Part shown: positions 1 to 10,453 of the stretch, one piece after another | Layout: each line of letters starts with the position of its first letter | Position numbering within the stretch: the first letter of the stretch is position 1 | DNA from: Flavobacteriales bacterium | GTDB taxonomy: Bacteria; Bacteroidota; Bacteroidia; Flavobacteriales_D; Crocinitomicaceae | Length of the DNA stretch: 64,000 bases | NCBI GenBank assembly: GCA_947470515.1 | Contig: CANITF010000001.1 | Coordinates: 112,481-176,480, forward strand | Direction of reading: 5' to 3' | Made by a program: the position numbers and the translations under genes | Notes under the pieces: model-generated | Seen by the model: only the letters and a program-made list of their open reading frames with translations | Databases searched by the model: none | Told to the model about the DNA's origin: nothing

Positions 1-1163
<1,163 letters not shown>

Positions 1164-1180
1164 GATACAATCTATATTTG

Positions 1181-1211
1181 AAAGGCGATTCAATTGAATC
1201 GCCTTTTTTTG
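1181..1211 (+). terminator. Intrinsic terminator after the secreted protease
   Basis: A perfect 26-nt palindrome (AAAGGCGATTCAA and its complement, so the loop is only about AATT) ends in a run of eight Ts. It lies 18 bp after the protease stop codon. Confidence 0.9.
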
Positions 1212-1541
1212 TGCCATACATTTACAGTGAGTACAGCATCAATTTTTGGAAATTTGTGTAATTTTCTTTGGCAAAGTGCTGTCGTGTTAAAAAGGTATAA
1301 TCCCTATGGGATAAAATATATGCGCAAATTAAAATTTGCTAGAGTTATATTGTCCCTATGGGACATTCATTTAACTTACCCTCCTAGTTTTTTGTACTTA
1401 AATCATAGACAAATTATACAAAGCTCCTACTGGAGATTCCTTTAATTTCCACACATAGCTTATATTTTGCGCTTAAAATTTGTGATAATTACCTTCGGTG
1501 CTACTTCGCGGACATGGACAGATTTTACTAAATGTATGTCG
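1212..1541. other. Intergenic region with a decayed repeat element
   Basis: No gene is supported here. An open frame of 83 codons crosses it, but that frame starts inside the terminator, reads through the repeat at 1291-1364 and has no recognisable protein signal. The rest is AT-rich with no clear hairpin or promoter. Confidence 0.6.
1291..1364 (-). repeat. REP-like palindromic element, copy A
   Basis: Read on the minus strand this is GTCCCATAGGGAC, a short spacer, CTCTAGCAAATTTTAATTTG, CGCA, a T-rich spacer, then ATCCCATAGGGAT and a T-rich tail. It consists of two short palindromes flanking a central palindrome (GCAAATTTTAATTTGC). The same arrangement recurs at 12631-12706 and 12970-13047 and in shortened form at 12774-12820. 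The architecture recalls REP/REPIN non-autonomous elements; no transposase is nearby. Confidence 0.8.
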
Positions 1542-1889
1542 CTATATAATATATTTCCAAAAGATTACTACCCCAACAATACCTGCAAAAAAGGAAGCAA
1601 TTAAAACAGCGCCTGCCGCAATATCTTTGATTATTTTGATTTTATCATTTTCTTCAGTCGAATAGAGATCACATAACTTTTCAATGGACGTGTTCAAGGC
1701 TTCTAAAGACAAAACGAGAGCAGAAACACCCATTATCATGAGCCATTCTGTCGAAGTGATTTTAAAATAAAAGCCAGCAAAGCAAACGAAGCAAAAAGCT
1801 ATTAGTTGAATTTTAAAATTCAGTCCAGTTTTTAGTAAAACAGCTATTCCTGCGAAAGCGTATCCAAATCCACGAAAAAAAGCTTTCAT
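1542..1889 (-). CDS. dgkA: Diacylglycerol kinase family protein (DgkA-like)
   Basis: This is a small integral membrane lipid kinase of 115 residues, the usual length for prokaryotic DgkA and undecaprenol kinases. It phosphorylates diacylglycerol or undecaprenol in the inner membrane for lipid recycling. The family signature E-A-L-N-T-S-I-E-K-L-C-D-L is at residues 63-74, followed by K-D-I-A-A-G-A-V-L-I at 88-97, giving the acidic residues that bind Mg-ATP. Three hydrophobic helices are visible at about 27-42, 48-64 and 93-113. Its start overlaps the stop of the upstream CotH-like gene by 4 bp (ATGA), so the two are probably translated together. Which lipid it uses cannot be read from the sequence. 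Confidence 0.9.
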   Translation of the reverse strand: MKAFFRGFGYAFAGIAVLLKTGLNFKIQLIAFCFVCFAGFYFKITSTEWLMIMGVSALVLSLEALNTSIEKLCDLYSTEENDKIKIIKDIAAGAVLIASFFAGIVGVVIFWKYII

Positions 1890-3502
1890 TTTATACTTAT
1901 TTTCCCAGTTCCGATCTTAATTCCAGCTTGTTTTAAACTATAAATGTAATTCCCTTCCGAAAGAAAAGATAAAGGAAGTGAATGAGCATGCTCTCCTTTT
2001 TGCTTGAAACCAAAATTATCAGTGTAAACCATTCTTCCAGTTAGATCAAACAGCTCAAAACCAACTTCTCCTTCATTGAACAGCGTAAAACCAATATATC
2101 CATCTTCACTCATTGGATTTGGCCAAACTTTGTGGTATTGCGGAACAAAAGCATTTTCTTTAATAGATAAATCACATATACCTGGAAGGTTGTTATCAAT
2201 CCAAACAGAACGTTGCTCAATATATGTTTTTAAAAAATCTAAATCTTCTTGGTACGTCATTCCAACAAAGCCATTCCAGTTCACATAAACACCTATTATA
2301 GGCCATTTTTGGAAATTTCGAATGCGCGCATCTTGAAGGTAATTTGCCATTGAATCAATGAAATAATTGACACTATCAGTATGAAAAGCCCCTTGTCTTA
2401 ACTCATCCCATCGGCATTTTAAGCCATTTCTGTAGGTGGAAGATTGTAATAATTTTTCCCACCAAAAAGGAATTGCAGTTGAGAAATCGCAGATATCATC
2501 AAAATTATATTGCCAACCCGTCGTTAAATTGGCCTCACAATAATCAGCGTTTCCATAGGAAAGGTTAAAATCCCACATAGGGCCAGCAACCAGTTTTCCA
2601 TTCCAGGCTCCACTGGTTTTGTCTTTGTGCATGAATGAACTTGATCGATAGCCATCAACTGTTCTTCCTAATTCTTGTAAAATGAAAAAGTCATAAAACG
2701 AGGTCGTTTCAATATAATTTGGATATCCAACAAGGGGATCAGCAAATTGAGGCCCCCAAATAGCATCTTCAAATTCCCCCACAAATGTCTCCATATAACT
2801 GGATTGAATTGGGTTTAATTGATCGAACTCAGGGTCATGAAATTGAAAAAGAACTTCTGTGTTGTAATTGGAAGGCCACGAATAACCAACTTCACCTGTC
2901 ATTTTATCTATTTTTACAATATAACCGCCCGTAAGTGAGTCCCCTGCTAAATCATCAAAATCGAGCTTTGCAACGTCAACGCGGTTGTTGTCTCTTTTAA
3001 TTCGCTCAATTAAAATATAAACCCCAAGATATTCATTATCGATCATCAATTCACAATGCCTCCAGTTGGAAGCATAATGACCCATTTTTTGCGAAAGATC
3101 AAAGGTCAAAATATCGCGTATCAGTGTTTTATCAGGATAAGGGCCATATAAAATCCAGTCATTTTCAATTGGCAAACCCATTAACGGAACATTTAAATTG
3201 ACTCCTAATAGATTTTGCGTTTCAAAACCATAACTCTTTTTAGGATATTGTTGGGATGTTGAGCCCCTAATTTCGATGGCAATTTTTCCGTTGTAATTGT
3301 TAAAAGGATCCGTTAATAAATTTTGATTTCCAAAACCATTATCAATAACCCCCATATCACAAACAACGCGTGCAACATCATTTATTGGCTGACCAACTTG
3401 AGTTGTGATAACAACTATGGGTAAATTAGAATCCGTAAAAGTTTGTGAAACGGCTATATTAAGCTGAGAAAATAGAATAAATATAAGTAGTATTTTTTTC
3501 AT
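1886..3502 (-). CDS. CotH kinase family protein, T9SS cargo
   Basis: A 538-residue secreted protein with a signal peptide (residues 1-20, ending A-V-S-Q). The CotH region spans about 70-440, with I-E-I-R-G-S-T-S-Q near 76, K-K-S-Y-G-F-E at 88, the segment D-K-T-L-I-R-D at 124 and the metal-site segment G-P-M-W-D-F-N-L-S-Y-G with Asp311. CotH proteins are atypical protein kinases in spore formers; in Bacteroidota they are common secreted proteins of unknown target. The C-terminus (about 460-538) is a type A T9SS sorting domain: VWPNPMSEDGYI and ending GKISIK. It overlaps the following diacylglycerol kinase gene by 4 bp. Family assignment is firm; kinase activity is inference. Confidence 0.87.
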   Translation of the reverse strand: MKKILLIFILFSQLNIAVSQTFTDSNLPIVVITTQVGQPINDVARVVCDMGVIDNGFGNQNLLTDPFNNYNGKIAIEIRGSTSQQYPKKSYGFETQNLLGVNLNVPLMGLPIENDWILYGPYPDKTLIRDILTFDLSQKMGHYASNWRHCELMIDNEYLGVYILIERIKRDNNRVDVAKLDFDDLAGDSLTGGYIVKIDKMTGEVGYSWPSNYNTEVLFQFHDPEFDQLNPIQSSYMETFVGEFEDAIWGPQFADPLVGYPNYIETTSFYDFFILQELGRTVDGYRSSSFMHKDKTSGAWNGKLVAGPMWDFNLSYGNADYCEANLTTGWQYNFDDICDFSTAIPFWWEKLLQSSTYRNGLKCRWDELRQGAFHTDSVNYFIDSMANYLQDARIRNFQKWPIIGVYVNWNGFVGMTYQEDLDFLKTYIEQRSVWIDNNLPGICDLSIKENAFVPQYHKVWPNPMSEDGYIGFTLFNEGEVGFELFDLTGRMVYTDNFGFKQKGEHAHSLPLSFLSEGNYIYSLKQAGIKIGTGKISIK

Positions 3503-3559
3503 TTTAGAATGAATTTGAGGTTTGAAGATACAAAAAATATAAAGAGATTTACTAAAATC

Positions 3560-3590
3560 TTGGCTAAGAACTAATTTCGAAGTAATTTTG
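3560..3590 (+). promoter_or_regulatory. Bacteroidota-type promoter for the methionine synthase leader
   Basis: TTG at 3560-3562 and TAATTTTG at 3583-3590 are separated by 20 bp. This fits the Bacteroidota sigma-ABfr consensus (TTG and TAnnTTTG). Transcription would start just before the riboswitch. Confidence 0.65.
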
Positions 3591-3611
3591 CACCTCGTTC
3601 ATTCAAATAAA

Positions 3612-3717
3612 CTTATGAAGAAAGGTGGAGGGATTAGGCCCTGTGAAACCTTGGCAACCTCCGTTCGCGGAATAGGTGCCAAATCCAATCTCAGCATATT
3701 GTTGGGTTAAGATAAGT
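3612..3717 (+). ncRNA. SAM-I (S-box) riboswitch
   Basis: The S-box core is recognisable in order: CTTAT (5' side of P1), GGTGGAGGGATTAGGCCC, TGTGAAACCTTGGCAACC, GGTGCCAAATCCAA, and AGATAAG closing P1 at about 3710-3716. The GNTGAAACC, GGCAACC and GGTGCNAAATCC blocks are the conserved SAM-binding and kink-turn segments. It lies 55 bp upstream of the first methionine synthase gene, so high SAM should reduce its expression. A short T-rich stretch follows (3740-3747), but I could not settle whether control is by termination or by blocking translation. Confidence 0.93.
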
Positions 3718-3771
3718 CGATAGTGCAGTTGTGTACTTCCCTTTTTTCATAGTTTGAGTATTAAATAAATT

Positions 3772-4764
3772 ATGAAAACAATTCAAGAATTATTAAAAAC
3801 AAGAATCCTTATTCTCGACGGAGCAATGGGAACGATGATTCAGCGCCATAAATTGGAAGAAGAGGATTTCCGGAGAGGGTGGTTTGAAAACCATGATAAA
3901 TCTTTGAAAGGGAACAATGATTTACTTTCATTGACACGTCCTGAAATTATTAAGGAAATTCACCGTAAATATTTTGAAGCAGGTGCTGATATTGCTGAAA
4001 CAAATACTTTTTCTGGCACTTGGATAGCACAAGCAGACTATGGCCTAGAGAAATATGTGTATGATATTAATTTTCAATCTGCAAAGATAGCAAAGGAAGT
4101 AGCTGCTGAATTTACAGCTCTTAATCCAGATAAGCCAAGATTTGTTGCAGGTTCAATTGGTCCAACAAATAGAACAGCATCTATTTCGCCAGATGTGAAT
4201 GACCCTGGTTTTCGAGGGATTTCTTTTGACGAGTTGGTGGATGCATATAAAAACCAAGTGAATGCATTAATGGATGGTGGCGTTGACATCTTATTGGTAG
4301 AAACAGTATTTGATACCTTGAATGCAAAAGCGGCACTTTTTGCTATTGATGTAGTTTATGAAGAAAGAAAAATTCAACTTCCAATCATGGTTTCAGGAAC
4401 GATTACAGACCAAAGTGGAAGAACATTAACAGGACAAACAACAGAAGCCTTTTTGATTTCTATGTCACACATGCCATTGTTGACTATTGGTTTGAATTGT
4501 GCACTTGGAGCCTCAATGATGCGTCCTTATTTGCAAATTCTTAATCAAAAGGCAAGTTTTGGAGTGAGCGCTCACCCAAATGCGGGATTACCAAATGAGT
4601 TCGGAAAATATGATGAAACACCAGAAATTATGGCGGATCAAATTAAAGAATTTTTGGATGAAGGTCTTGTGAATATCATTGGTGGTTGCTGTGGTACAAC
4701 ACCAGAACATATTCGCGCGATTGCGGAATTAGCAGCAAACTATAAACCAAGAGAGATACTATAA
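3772..4764 (+). CDS. metH: Homocysteine S-methyltransferase domain protein (N-terminal part of split MetH)
   Basis: A stand-alone 330-residue homocysteine-binding domain that corresponds to the first module of MetH. It carries I-L-D-G-A-M-G-T-M at 14-22 and the three zinc-binding cysteines: Cys243 (L-N-C-A-L-G-A) and Cys306/Cys307 (G-G-C-C-G-T-T-P). The zinc activates homocysteine for methylation. The next gene, 65 bp downstream on the same strand, holds all remaining MetH modules, so the two proteins together form one cobalamin-dependent methionine synthase. Both should be under control of the upstream SAM-I riboswitch. The split between homocysteine and folate modules occurs in other Bacteroidota and is not a frameshift: each part has its own start and stop. 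Confidence 0.93.
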   Translation: MKTIQELLKTRILILDGAMGTMIQRHKLEEEDFRRGWFENHDKSLKGNNDLLSLTRPEIIKEIHRKYFEAGADIAETNTFSGTWIAQADYGLEKYVYDINFQSAKIAKEVAAEFTALNPDKPRFVAGSIGPTNRTASISPDVNDPGFRGISFDELVDAYKNQVNALMDGGVDILLVETVFDTLNAKAALFAIDVVYEERKIQLPIMVSGTITDQSGRTLTGQTTEAFLISMSHMPLLTIGLNCALGASMMRPYLQILNQKASFGVSAHPNAGLPNEFGKYDETPEIMADQIKEFLDEGLVNIIGGCCGTTPEHIRAIAELAANYKPREIL

Positions 4765-4829
4765 AAAAGGGAATTTGAAGTTTGAGATAGTTCAAATTTT
4801 CAATTTTTTTTCAAATTATTGAATAAAAA

Positions 4830-7508
4830 ATGTCAGAAAACACAAAATCAACATTAAAACTTTCAGGGTTAGAGCCTTTAATAGTAACGCCACAAAGTAA
4901 TTTTGTAAATGTAGGTGAACGAACAAATGTTACAGGATCACGTGCATTTCTCAGAATGATCAAAGAAGGTGATTTTGAAGCAGCATTGGCTGTAGCCAGA
5001 GATCAAGTGGAAGGAGGAGCCCAAATCATCGATATAAATATGGATGAGGGAATGATTGACGGAAAAGAAGCAATGGTAAAATTCTTGAATTTAATTGCCT
5101 CTGAACCTGATATTTCTCGTGTTCCAATCATGATAGATAGCTCGAAATGGGAAATCATTGAAGCAGGATTGAAATGCATTCAAGGAAAAGGGATTGTAAA
5201 TTCAATTTCGTTGAAAGAAGGAGAAGAAAACTTTATCTCTCAAGCAAAAAAAGTCAAAAGATATGGTGCGGCCGTTATTGTTATGGCATTTGATGAAAAA
5301 GGTCAAGCAGATAGCTATGAACGACGAATAGAAATTTGTAAAAGATCATATGACATTTTAGTTGACGTAGTTCATTTTGCGAAAGAGGATATCATTTTTG
5401 ATCCAAATATTTTCCCTGTTGCAACAGGAATGGAAGAGCATAACAACAACGCTGTTGATTTTTTCCGCGCAACAAAATGGATTAGAGAAAATCTACCAGG
5501 TGCGCATGTTAGCGGAGGAGTTTCAAATGTTTCATTCTCGTTTAGAGGAAATGACAAAATGCGTGAGTCTATGCATTCAGCTTTTCTTTATCATGCTATT
5601 CAAAATGGTATGGATATGGGAATTGTGAATCCTGCAATGCTAGAAGTGTATTCTGATATTGATAAAGAGCTATTAATTTTTGTAGAGGACGTTTTATTAA
5701 ATAGGAGACCCGATGCAACTGAAAGGTTACTTGAGTATGCTGAAACCGTAAAAGGAGATGGTAAAAAAAGAGAAATTGATCTTTCATGGAGAAATGTTCC
5801 TGTAAATGAACGATTAGCGCACGCTTTAGTAAAAGGAATCGTTGAGTTCATCGACGAAGATGTTGAAGAATGTCGCCATCAGTTTTCTCGCCCAATAGAA
5901 GTGATTGAAGGACCTTTAATGGATGGAATGAATATCGTTGGAGATCTATTTGGGAGCGGTAAAATGTTTTTGCCCCAAGTAGTGAAATCTGCTAGAGTCA
6001 TGAAAAAAGCAGTTGCATATTTGCTACCATTCATTGAAGCAGAAAAAGATGGAGTTAGATCCTTTTCTGGTAAGGTATTGATGGCAACCGTTAAAGGCGA
6101 TGTTCATGATATAGGTAAAAACATTGTTGGCGTTGTTTTAGGCTGTAACAACTATGAGGTTATTGATTTAGGAGTGATGGTCCCGTTTGATAAAATTATC
6201 CAAACCGCTATAGATGAAAAGGTTGATGTTATTGGTCTGAGTGGATTAATTACTCCTTCTTTGGATGAAATGGTGACAATGGCCAAAGAAATGGAACGCG
6301 CTAATTTGACTATTCCTCTAATGATTGGTGGTGCGACAACTTCAAAAGTTCATACTGCTGTGAAAATTGAGCAAAATTATACGAAAGGTCAAACTGTTCA
6401 TGTCTTGGATGCATCACGAGCTGTTACGGTTGTAGAAAGTTTGTTAGGTCAAAAAAAGGATGCTTTCGTAGAAGAATTAAAGGTTGAATATACTCGAGTG
6501 CGAGAACATCATGAAAAACACCGAGGAGCAAAGCAATTATTATCACTTGCTGAAGCTAGAAAGAACAAATTCGCTATTAATTGGAAGCAAGAAGATTGTA
6601 TCCAACCAGCAAAATTGGGATTAACAAAATTTGAGGATTATCCTTTGTCAGAATTGGTAGATTATATTGATTGGACACCCTTTTTTCAAACCTGGGAATT
6701 GCATGGACGATTTCCAAACATATTGAGCGATGAGGTTGTAGGAAATGAAGCAACGAAATTATATGCTGATGCGCAACAGATGCTAAAGCAAATAATTGAT
6801 CAAAAATGGTTAAAAGCGAAAGCAGTTGTAGGTTTGTTTCCTGCAAATTCTGTTGGTGATGATATTGAAATTTATTCGAACGAATCACCAAAAACCATTT
6901 TGAATATTCAACATTCGTTGCGTCAACAAACAAAGAAAACAGCTGGTCAACCAAACATTGCTTTGTCCGATTTTATTGCGCCAAAAGACACTCTAGTTGA
7001 AGACTATATTGGAGGTTTTGTTGTTACAACAGGGCTAGGAATTGAAGAACATATTCAGCGTTTTGAAAAGGATCACGACGATTATAATTCGATTCTACTT
7101 AAAGCTTTGGCTGATCGCTTAGCTGAGGCATTTGCTGAGAAATTACATGAAATTGTGAGAACAGATTTATGGGGATACGATAAAAATGAAAAATTATCAA
7201 ATTTAGAATTGATAAATGAATCTTATCTAGGGATAAGGCCAGCACCAGGATATCCAGCCTGCCCAGATCATACTGAAAAAACAGGTCTTTTTAAGTTATT
7301 GAATGCAACAGAACTTACTGGGGTTTCATTGACGGAGAGCTTAGCCATGATGCCCACTTCTTCTGTTTCTGGATGGTATTTTGCGCATAAGGAAGCAAAG
7401 TATTTTGGTTTGGGTAAGATTACTGAAGAACAAGTTGCTGATATAGCAGCAAGAAAAAATAGTTCATTTGAAAAAATGGAACGGTGGTTATCTAGTGTAA
7501 TTCATTAA
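4830..7508 (+). CDS. metH: Cobalamin-dependent methionine synthase, folate/B12/SAM modules
   Basis: An 892-residue protein with the last modules of MetH. A pterin-binding domain (about 20-290) starts with [10 protein letters not shown] and binds methyltetrahydrofolate. The B12 cap follows (about 310-400), then the B12 Rossmann domain with G-D-V-H-D-I-G; His426 is the expected lower axial ligand of cobalamin. The SAM-dependent reactivation domain (about 560-890) contains [12 protein letters not shown] at 803. It lacks only the homocysteine module, which is supplied by the preceding gene. Together they transfer methyl from methyl-THF to homocysteine. No metF or B12 uptake gene is adjacent. Confidence 0.95.
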   Translation: MSENTKSTLKLSGLEPLIVTPQSNFVNVGERTNVTGSRAFLRMIKEGDFEAALAVARDQVEGGAQIIDINMDEGMIDGKEAMVKFLNLIASEPDISRVPIMIDSSKWEIIEAGLKCIQGKGIVNSISLKEGEENFISQAKKVKRYGAAVIVMAFDEKGQADSYERRIEICKRSYDILVDVVHFAKEDIIFDPNIFPVATGMEEHNNNAVDFFRATKWIRENLPGAHVSGGVSNVSFSFRGNDKMRESMHSAFLYHAIQNGMDMGIVNPAMLEVYSDIDKELLIFVEDVLLNRRPDATERLLEYAETVKGDGKKREIDLSWRNVPVNERLAHALVKGIVEFIDEDVEECRHQFSRPIEVIEGPLMDGMNIVGDLFGSGKMFLPQVVKSARVMKKAVAYLLPFIEAEKDGVRSFSGKVLMATVKGDVHDIGKNIVGVVLGCNNYEVIDLGVMVPFDKIIQTAIDEKVDVIGLSGLITPSLDEMVTMAKEMERANLTIPLMIGGATTSKVHTAVKIEQNYTKGQTVHVLDASRAVTVVESLLGQKKDAFVEELKVEYTRVREHHEKHRGAKQLLSLAEARKNKFAINWKQEDCIQPAKLGLTKFEDYPLSELVDYIDWTPFFQTWELHGRFPNILSDEVVGNEATKLYADAQQMLKQIIDQKWLKAKAVVGLFPANSVGDDIEIYSNESPKTILNIQHSLRQQTKKTAGQPNIALSDFIAPKDTLVEDYIGGFVVTTGLGIEEHIQRFEKDHDDYNSILLKALADRLAEAFAEKLHEIVRTDLWGYDKNEKLSNLELINESYLGIRPAPGYPACPDHTEKTGLFKLLNATELTGVSLTESLAMMPTSSVSGWYFAHKEAKYFGLGKITEEQVADIAARKNSSFEKMERWLSSVIH

Positions 7509-7524
7509 AAGTTATAGAAACAAA

Positions 7525-7551
7525 AAAGTGGTTCGAGAACCGAACCACTTT
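7525..7551 (+). terminator. Probable terminator hairpin after metH
   Basis: An 11-bp stem (AAAGTGGTTCG / CGAACCACTTT) with loop AGAAC starts 17 bp after the metH stop. The T-run on the 3' side is short, so termination may be weak. A CTAACCTAACCTAACC run follows directly. Confidence 0.6.
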
Positions 7552-7989
7552 CTAACCTAACCTAACCACTATTCACTGAAAAAAGTTGAATATTATATAT
7601 AAGTTTTAATATTTTCTTTACACAAACAACCCAAATTTAAGGGTGATGGTTAGAACTACAAAACGAATAATTAGCAACCCTTTAAATGATTAAGTATCTT
7701 CAGCTTGCATAATAAATAGAATTAATTTGATTGTTGGACATAAAAGTTCATTCATAGTAATTATTCATAGTTTCGTAGAAAGGAGGGGGCGTTTATTCTT
7801 GGAATCCTAAATGAAATAAAAAAATTAATTATTCGACAAATCTATGTATTGTACCGATGAATTATGGTTTTTTTGTTTAGTTGATTCTCTGAATTTGAAA
7901 TGTTTACGTTTTTAATTTCTTGAACAAAATGAATTTGATTTATTCCCTTTTCGATAGACTAACGCATATTTTATACTTAAATTCGTAAT
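7552..7989. other. 438-bp AT-rich intergenic region, no gene found
   Basis: No coding frame, tRNA-like fold or repeat element was seen apart from the short CTAACC run at its start. A TAAATTCG close to the RNase HI start is one mismatch from the TAnnTTTG promoter box. Confidence 0.5.
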
Positions 7990-8463
7990 GTGAAAATTAA
8001 AATTTATACAGACGGATCAGCAAAGGGCAATCCTGGTCCTGGAGGCTATGGCACCATTTTAAAATTTAATGGACAAGTAAAAGAAATTTCAGGGGGTTAT
8101 AGAATGACAACCAACAACCGAATGGAATTAATGGCCTTAATTGTTGGTTTAGAAAACCTTAAAACAAACAAATATCCAGTTGAGGTTTATTCAGATTCTA
8201 AATACGTTATTGATTCAATTGTTAAAGGCTGGGTCTTTGGTTGGAAAACGAAAGGGTTTAAAGGAAAAAAAAATTCAGATTTATGGCTCAGATACCTTGA
8301 TTTACATCCGAAATACAATTTAACTTTTCATTGGGTAAAAGGCCATGCTGGTCATCCTGAAAACGAACGATGTGATGTGTTAGCCGTTTCTGCTGCAGAA
8401 AATCCCCCTCATGAAATAGATCATGTTTTTGAAAAGAACAAAAAAGAAAACTTATTGCTTTAA
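7990..8463 (+). CDS. rnhA: Ribonuclease HI
   Basis: Ribonuclease HI cuts the RNA strand of RNA-DNA hybrids, for example at Okazaki primers and R-loops. The 157-residue protein has the four acidic metal-binding residues: Asp8 (Y-T-D-G-S), Glu46 (R-M-E-L-M-A), Asp69 (Y-S-D-S-K-Y-V) and about Asp129 (E-R-C-D-V-L-A), plus the H-W-V-K-G-H-A-G-H segment with the conserved His. The start is GTG at 7990, because the overlapping ATG at 7988 is followed at once by a stop. Its stop codon overlaps the stop of the convergent gene within the four bases TTAA. Confidence 0.95.
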   Translation: MKIKIYTDGSAKGNPGPGGYGTILKFNGQVKEISGGYRMTTNNRMELMALIVGLENLKTNKYPVEVYSDSKYVIDSIVKGWVFGWKTKGFKGKKNSDLWLRYLDLHPKYNLTFHWVKGHAGHPENERCDVLAVSAAENPPHEIDHVFEKNKKENLLL

Positions 8464-9158
8464 ACCGTTTTATTCTCAGTTTGCAACGTTGATGCCAATG
8501 CCGCTTTGATAAAGGTGTAAATCAGTGGATGAGGTAGTTCTCTTGTAGAAGAAATTTGAGGACAATTTGCACATGCAACGAAAAATGCATGGCTTTTTAA
8601 ACTAATTATTTCTGGTTCTTCAAACTGATTATACGCCTCAATATCAATTATTTCCGATGTCAATGTATGTATTAATTGAGGATATAAACTATAACGGGAA
8701 GATGTTAGCTCAACTGTGCTGTGATTTGCGTATAGTTGAATAAATTCCTTAGAATGCGGAACAATTTGAATTCTTTCAAATGTATTTCCTTCAACCAAAT
8801 TATCAGAAATCAATTTTTCACCATTTGAATTCAATTGATGCGAATTTATTAATACTTCAATAAAATTTTTGAGACTTTCACCTGTTATTAATACCGGCAA
8901 AGACAAAGTAGAAATGGCCCTAATAATTCCGTTTAGAAAAAATGCATTTGTAAAAGGACCAGGAGCAATCAGAATTCCATCAAATTGTTCAAAATTTTGA
9001 AGTTTATATTGAGCTGCTTCGTTGATTTTAATCCAATAATAGTTGATGTCAACTTCCAGAAAATTTCCGGAATGATCAAGCGCCATATTCGTAGCCAAAT
9101 GTGAATTATAAGTGAAATTATAATCCCCAATGATTGCTATTTTTAGCGTTTCACTCAT
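8460..9158 (-). CDS. CTP synthase C-terminal region-related protein, glutaminase residues replaced
   Basis: A 232-residue protein that resembles the class I glutaminase tail of CTP synthase but has no synthase half. The start K-I-A-I-I-G-D-Y (6-13) and the oxyanion-type segment I-L-I-A-P-G-P-F (62-69) fit. The nucleophile loop, normally G-I-C-L-G-M-Q, reads I-T-G-E-S-L-K with Gly93 in the Cys position. Near the C-terminus the usual H-P-E is replaced by C-A-N-C-P-Q (196-201), a CxxC pair. It therefore should not hydrolyse glutamine. It best fits the family named 'CTP synthase C-terminal region-related (seleno)protein', whose function is unknown. It has its own transcription unit, convergent with rnhA. 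Confidence 0.7.
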   Translation of the reverse strand: MSETLKIAIIGDYNFTYNSHLATNMALDHSGNFLEVDINYYWIKINEAAQYKLQNFEQFDGILIAPGPFTNAFFLNGIIRAISTLSLPVLITGESLKNFIEVLINSHQLNSNGEKLISDNLVEGNTFERIQIVPHSKEFIQLYANHSTVELTSSRYSLYPQLIHTLTSEIIDIEAYNQFEEPEIISLKSHAFFVACANCPQISSTRELPHPLIYTFIKAALASTLQTENKTV

Positions 9159-9177
9159 AAAGGTAGAGAGAAATAAG

Positions 9178-9203
9178 AAAGCCGTCTTTTTGAAAACGGC
9201 TTT
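9178..9203 (-). terminator. Hairpin after the lipoprotein gene
   Basis: AAAGCCGT and ACGGCTTT form an 8-bp stem, extended by T-A pairs, 7 bp beyond the stop of the minus-strand lipoprotein gene. The following T-run is poor. Confidence 0.55.
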
Positions 9204-9209
9204 AAAAAT

Positions 9210-9842
9210 TTATCGTTTGAACCAAGCTTCATATTCAGCAGCTTGCACAAGAAGTGAGTCTAAAAGCAATGTAACAGCATCTGTATGATATACATAACAC
9301 TCGAAATTACACGTGAATTTTGAATAATCACCAGATGTATCAGACTCTTGTAAAATATTAGAAAATGTCACGTCTTGAAAGTTAACGGAATTAGACTTTG
9401 ATGTCCAAGTTACTCCAGTTCCATCTCGATATGAAAATTCAAATCCAGCAGTACCTGTAGCAGAAAAATTAGGGGTTAAATTACTTCCATGAAAAGCATT
9501 AAAAGCAGCAACATCTGGATCAATCGCAGTAGAAGCATCCCACACAACACTTCCTAACGCTATTTTAATTGAAACAGGTGTTGACGAGGACAACATTTCG
9601 GAGAAATAACTTGCACTTGATAAACTTGGACTCGGCAAAAGTATTTTCGCTTTTGACGTAGTACAATAATAACCTAAAACATTTTCTGTCAATTCAACAT
9701 TTGTTCCATTGATTGAGCCAATAAAATGGCAGTTTAAATCAACCATTGGAACTGGAGCTGGAATCACTTCGTGTTTAATACATGAGCTCATTGCAAAGAC
9801 TATTGCCAGTGTTGCTACGATCGCTATTTTAAGATTTTTCAT
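9210..9842 (-). CDS. Hypothetical lipoprotein
   Basis: Not assigned to a known family. The protein is about 210 residues with a lipoprotein signal: M-K-N-L-K, a hydrophobic stretch and the lipobox A-M-S-S-C, so it should be anchored in a membrane by a lipidated Cys. I chose the ATG at 9842 over the one at 9854 because it puts the Lys-containing n-region directly at the start. The mature part is rich in Ser, Thr and aromatic residues and looks like a beta-rich domain. A hairpin follows the stop. It may be transcribed alone. Confidence 0.7.
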   Translation of the reverse strand: MKNLKIAIVATLAIVFAMSSCIKHEVIPAPVPMVDLNCHFIGSINGTNVELTENVLGYYCTTSKAKILLPSPSLSSASYFSEMLSSSTPVSIKIALGSVVWDASTAIDPDVAAFNAFHGSNLTPNFSATGTAGFEFSYRDGTGVTWTSKSNSVNFQDVTFSNILQESDTSGDYSKFTCNFECYVYHTDAVTLLLDSLLVQAAEYEAWFKR

Positions 9843-9956
9843 ATAGTTAAGCATAGTATGTGAGAAGCTAAAACAATCTTCTACACTATTAAGTTACAAC
9901 GAATATACGATAAAAAAGAATTTAAGTTGCTTTTTATAGGCTTTTAACTAGAAATT

Positions 9957-10277
9957 TTAAGCTCTAATTTGTCTTAACACTTCATTTTGAGAAAAAGTAT
10001 GAAATTCAATTTCTGAATTTGTTAAGGTTGCTCCATCAAAGTAAAATAACGCTTGGCCATTTTCAGTAGATCGGCTTTCAAACATTTCTGAAATTTCTAA
10101 AGATTCGTTTTTACTTTGTAACGTATTAATAATCCTATTTAACTGTGAAGAATTAATTGAAATTTGCGTATCATACGTTAATAAATCTCTTGAGGTTGTC
10201 CCAAAAAGTGTTATTTCATTATTCGCCGTTAGAAAAATTATTTCTTTAATTCTGATTGTTTGATTAAAAGTTCCCAT
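9957..10277 (-). CDS. Hypothetical protein, about 106 residues
   Basis: No family recognised and no signal peptide or membrane segment seen. The sequence begins M-G-T-F-N-Q-T-I-R-I-K-E-I-I-F-L-T-A and looks like a small soluble alternating beta protein. An upstream in-frame GTG at 10307 would add 10 residues; neither start has a clear ribosome binding site, so the ATG is preferred. The region upstream (10308-10453) is AT-rich and has CTTCAAATAGT twice. Confidence 0.55.
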   Translation of the reverse strand: MGTFNQTIRIKEIIFLTANNEITLFGTTSRDLLTYDTQISINSSQLNRIINTLQSKNESLEISEMFESRSTENGQALFYFDGATLTNSEIEFHTFSQNEVLRQIRA

Positions 10278-10453
10278 ATCATTTGTTTTATGATACAAAA
10301 TTGGCACAGTAGAACGTAAACTACATACGATCTACAAATTATTTTTAATCTTCAAATAGTTCAAATCTTCAAATAGTGCAAATAGAAACTTTATTCAAAA
10401 CACATTCACTATAATCTGTAAAATTTGTATTTTCAACCTCAAATACACAAGAC

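Noticed and set aside
1194..1445. Open frame of 83 codons on the plus strand
   Set aside because: It begins inside a terminator and reads through a REP-like element; the composition is not protein-like.
6577..6954. Minus-strand open frame of 125 codons within metH
   Set aside because: It lies wholly inside a well-supported conserved gene on the other strand.
7550..7567. CTAACCTAACCTAACC run, telomere-like
   Set aside because: Only three units in a circular-chromosome type context; most likely chance.
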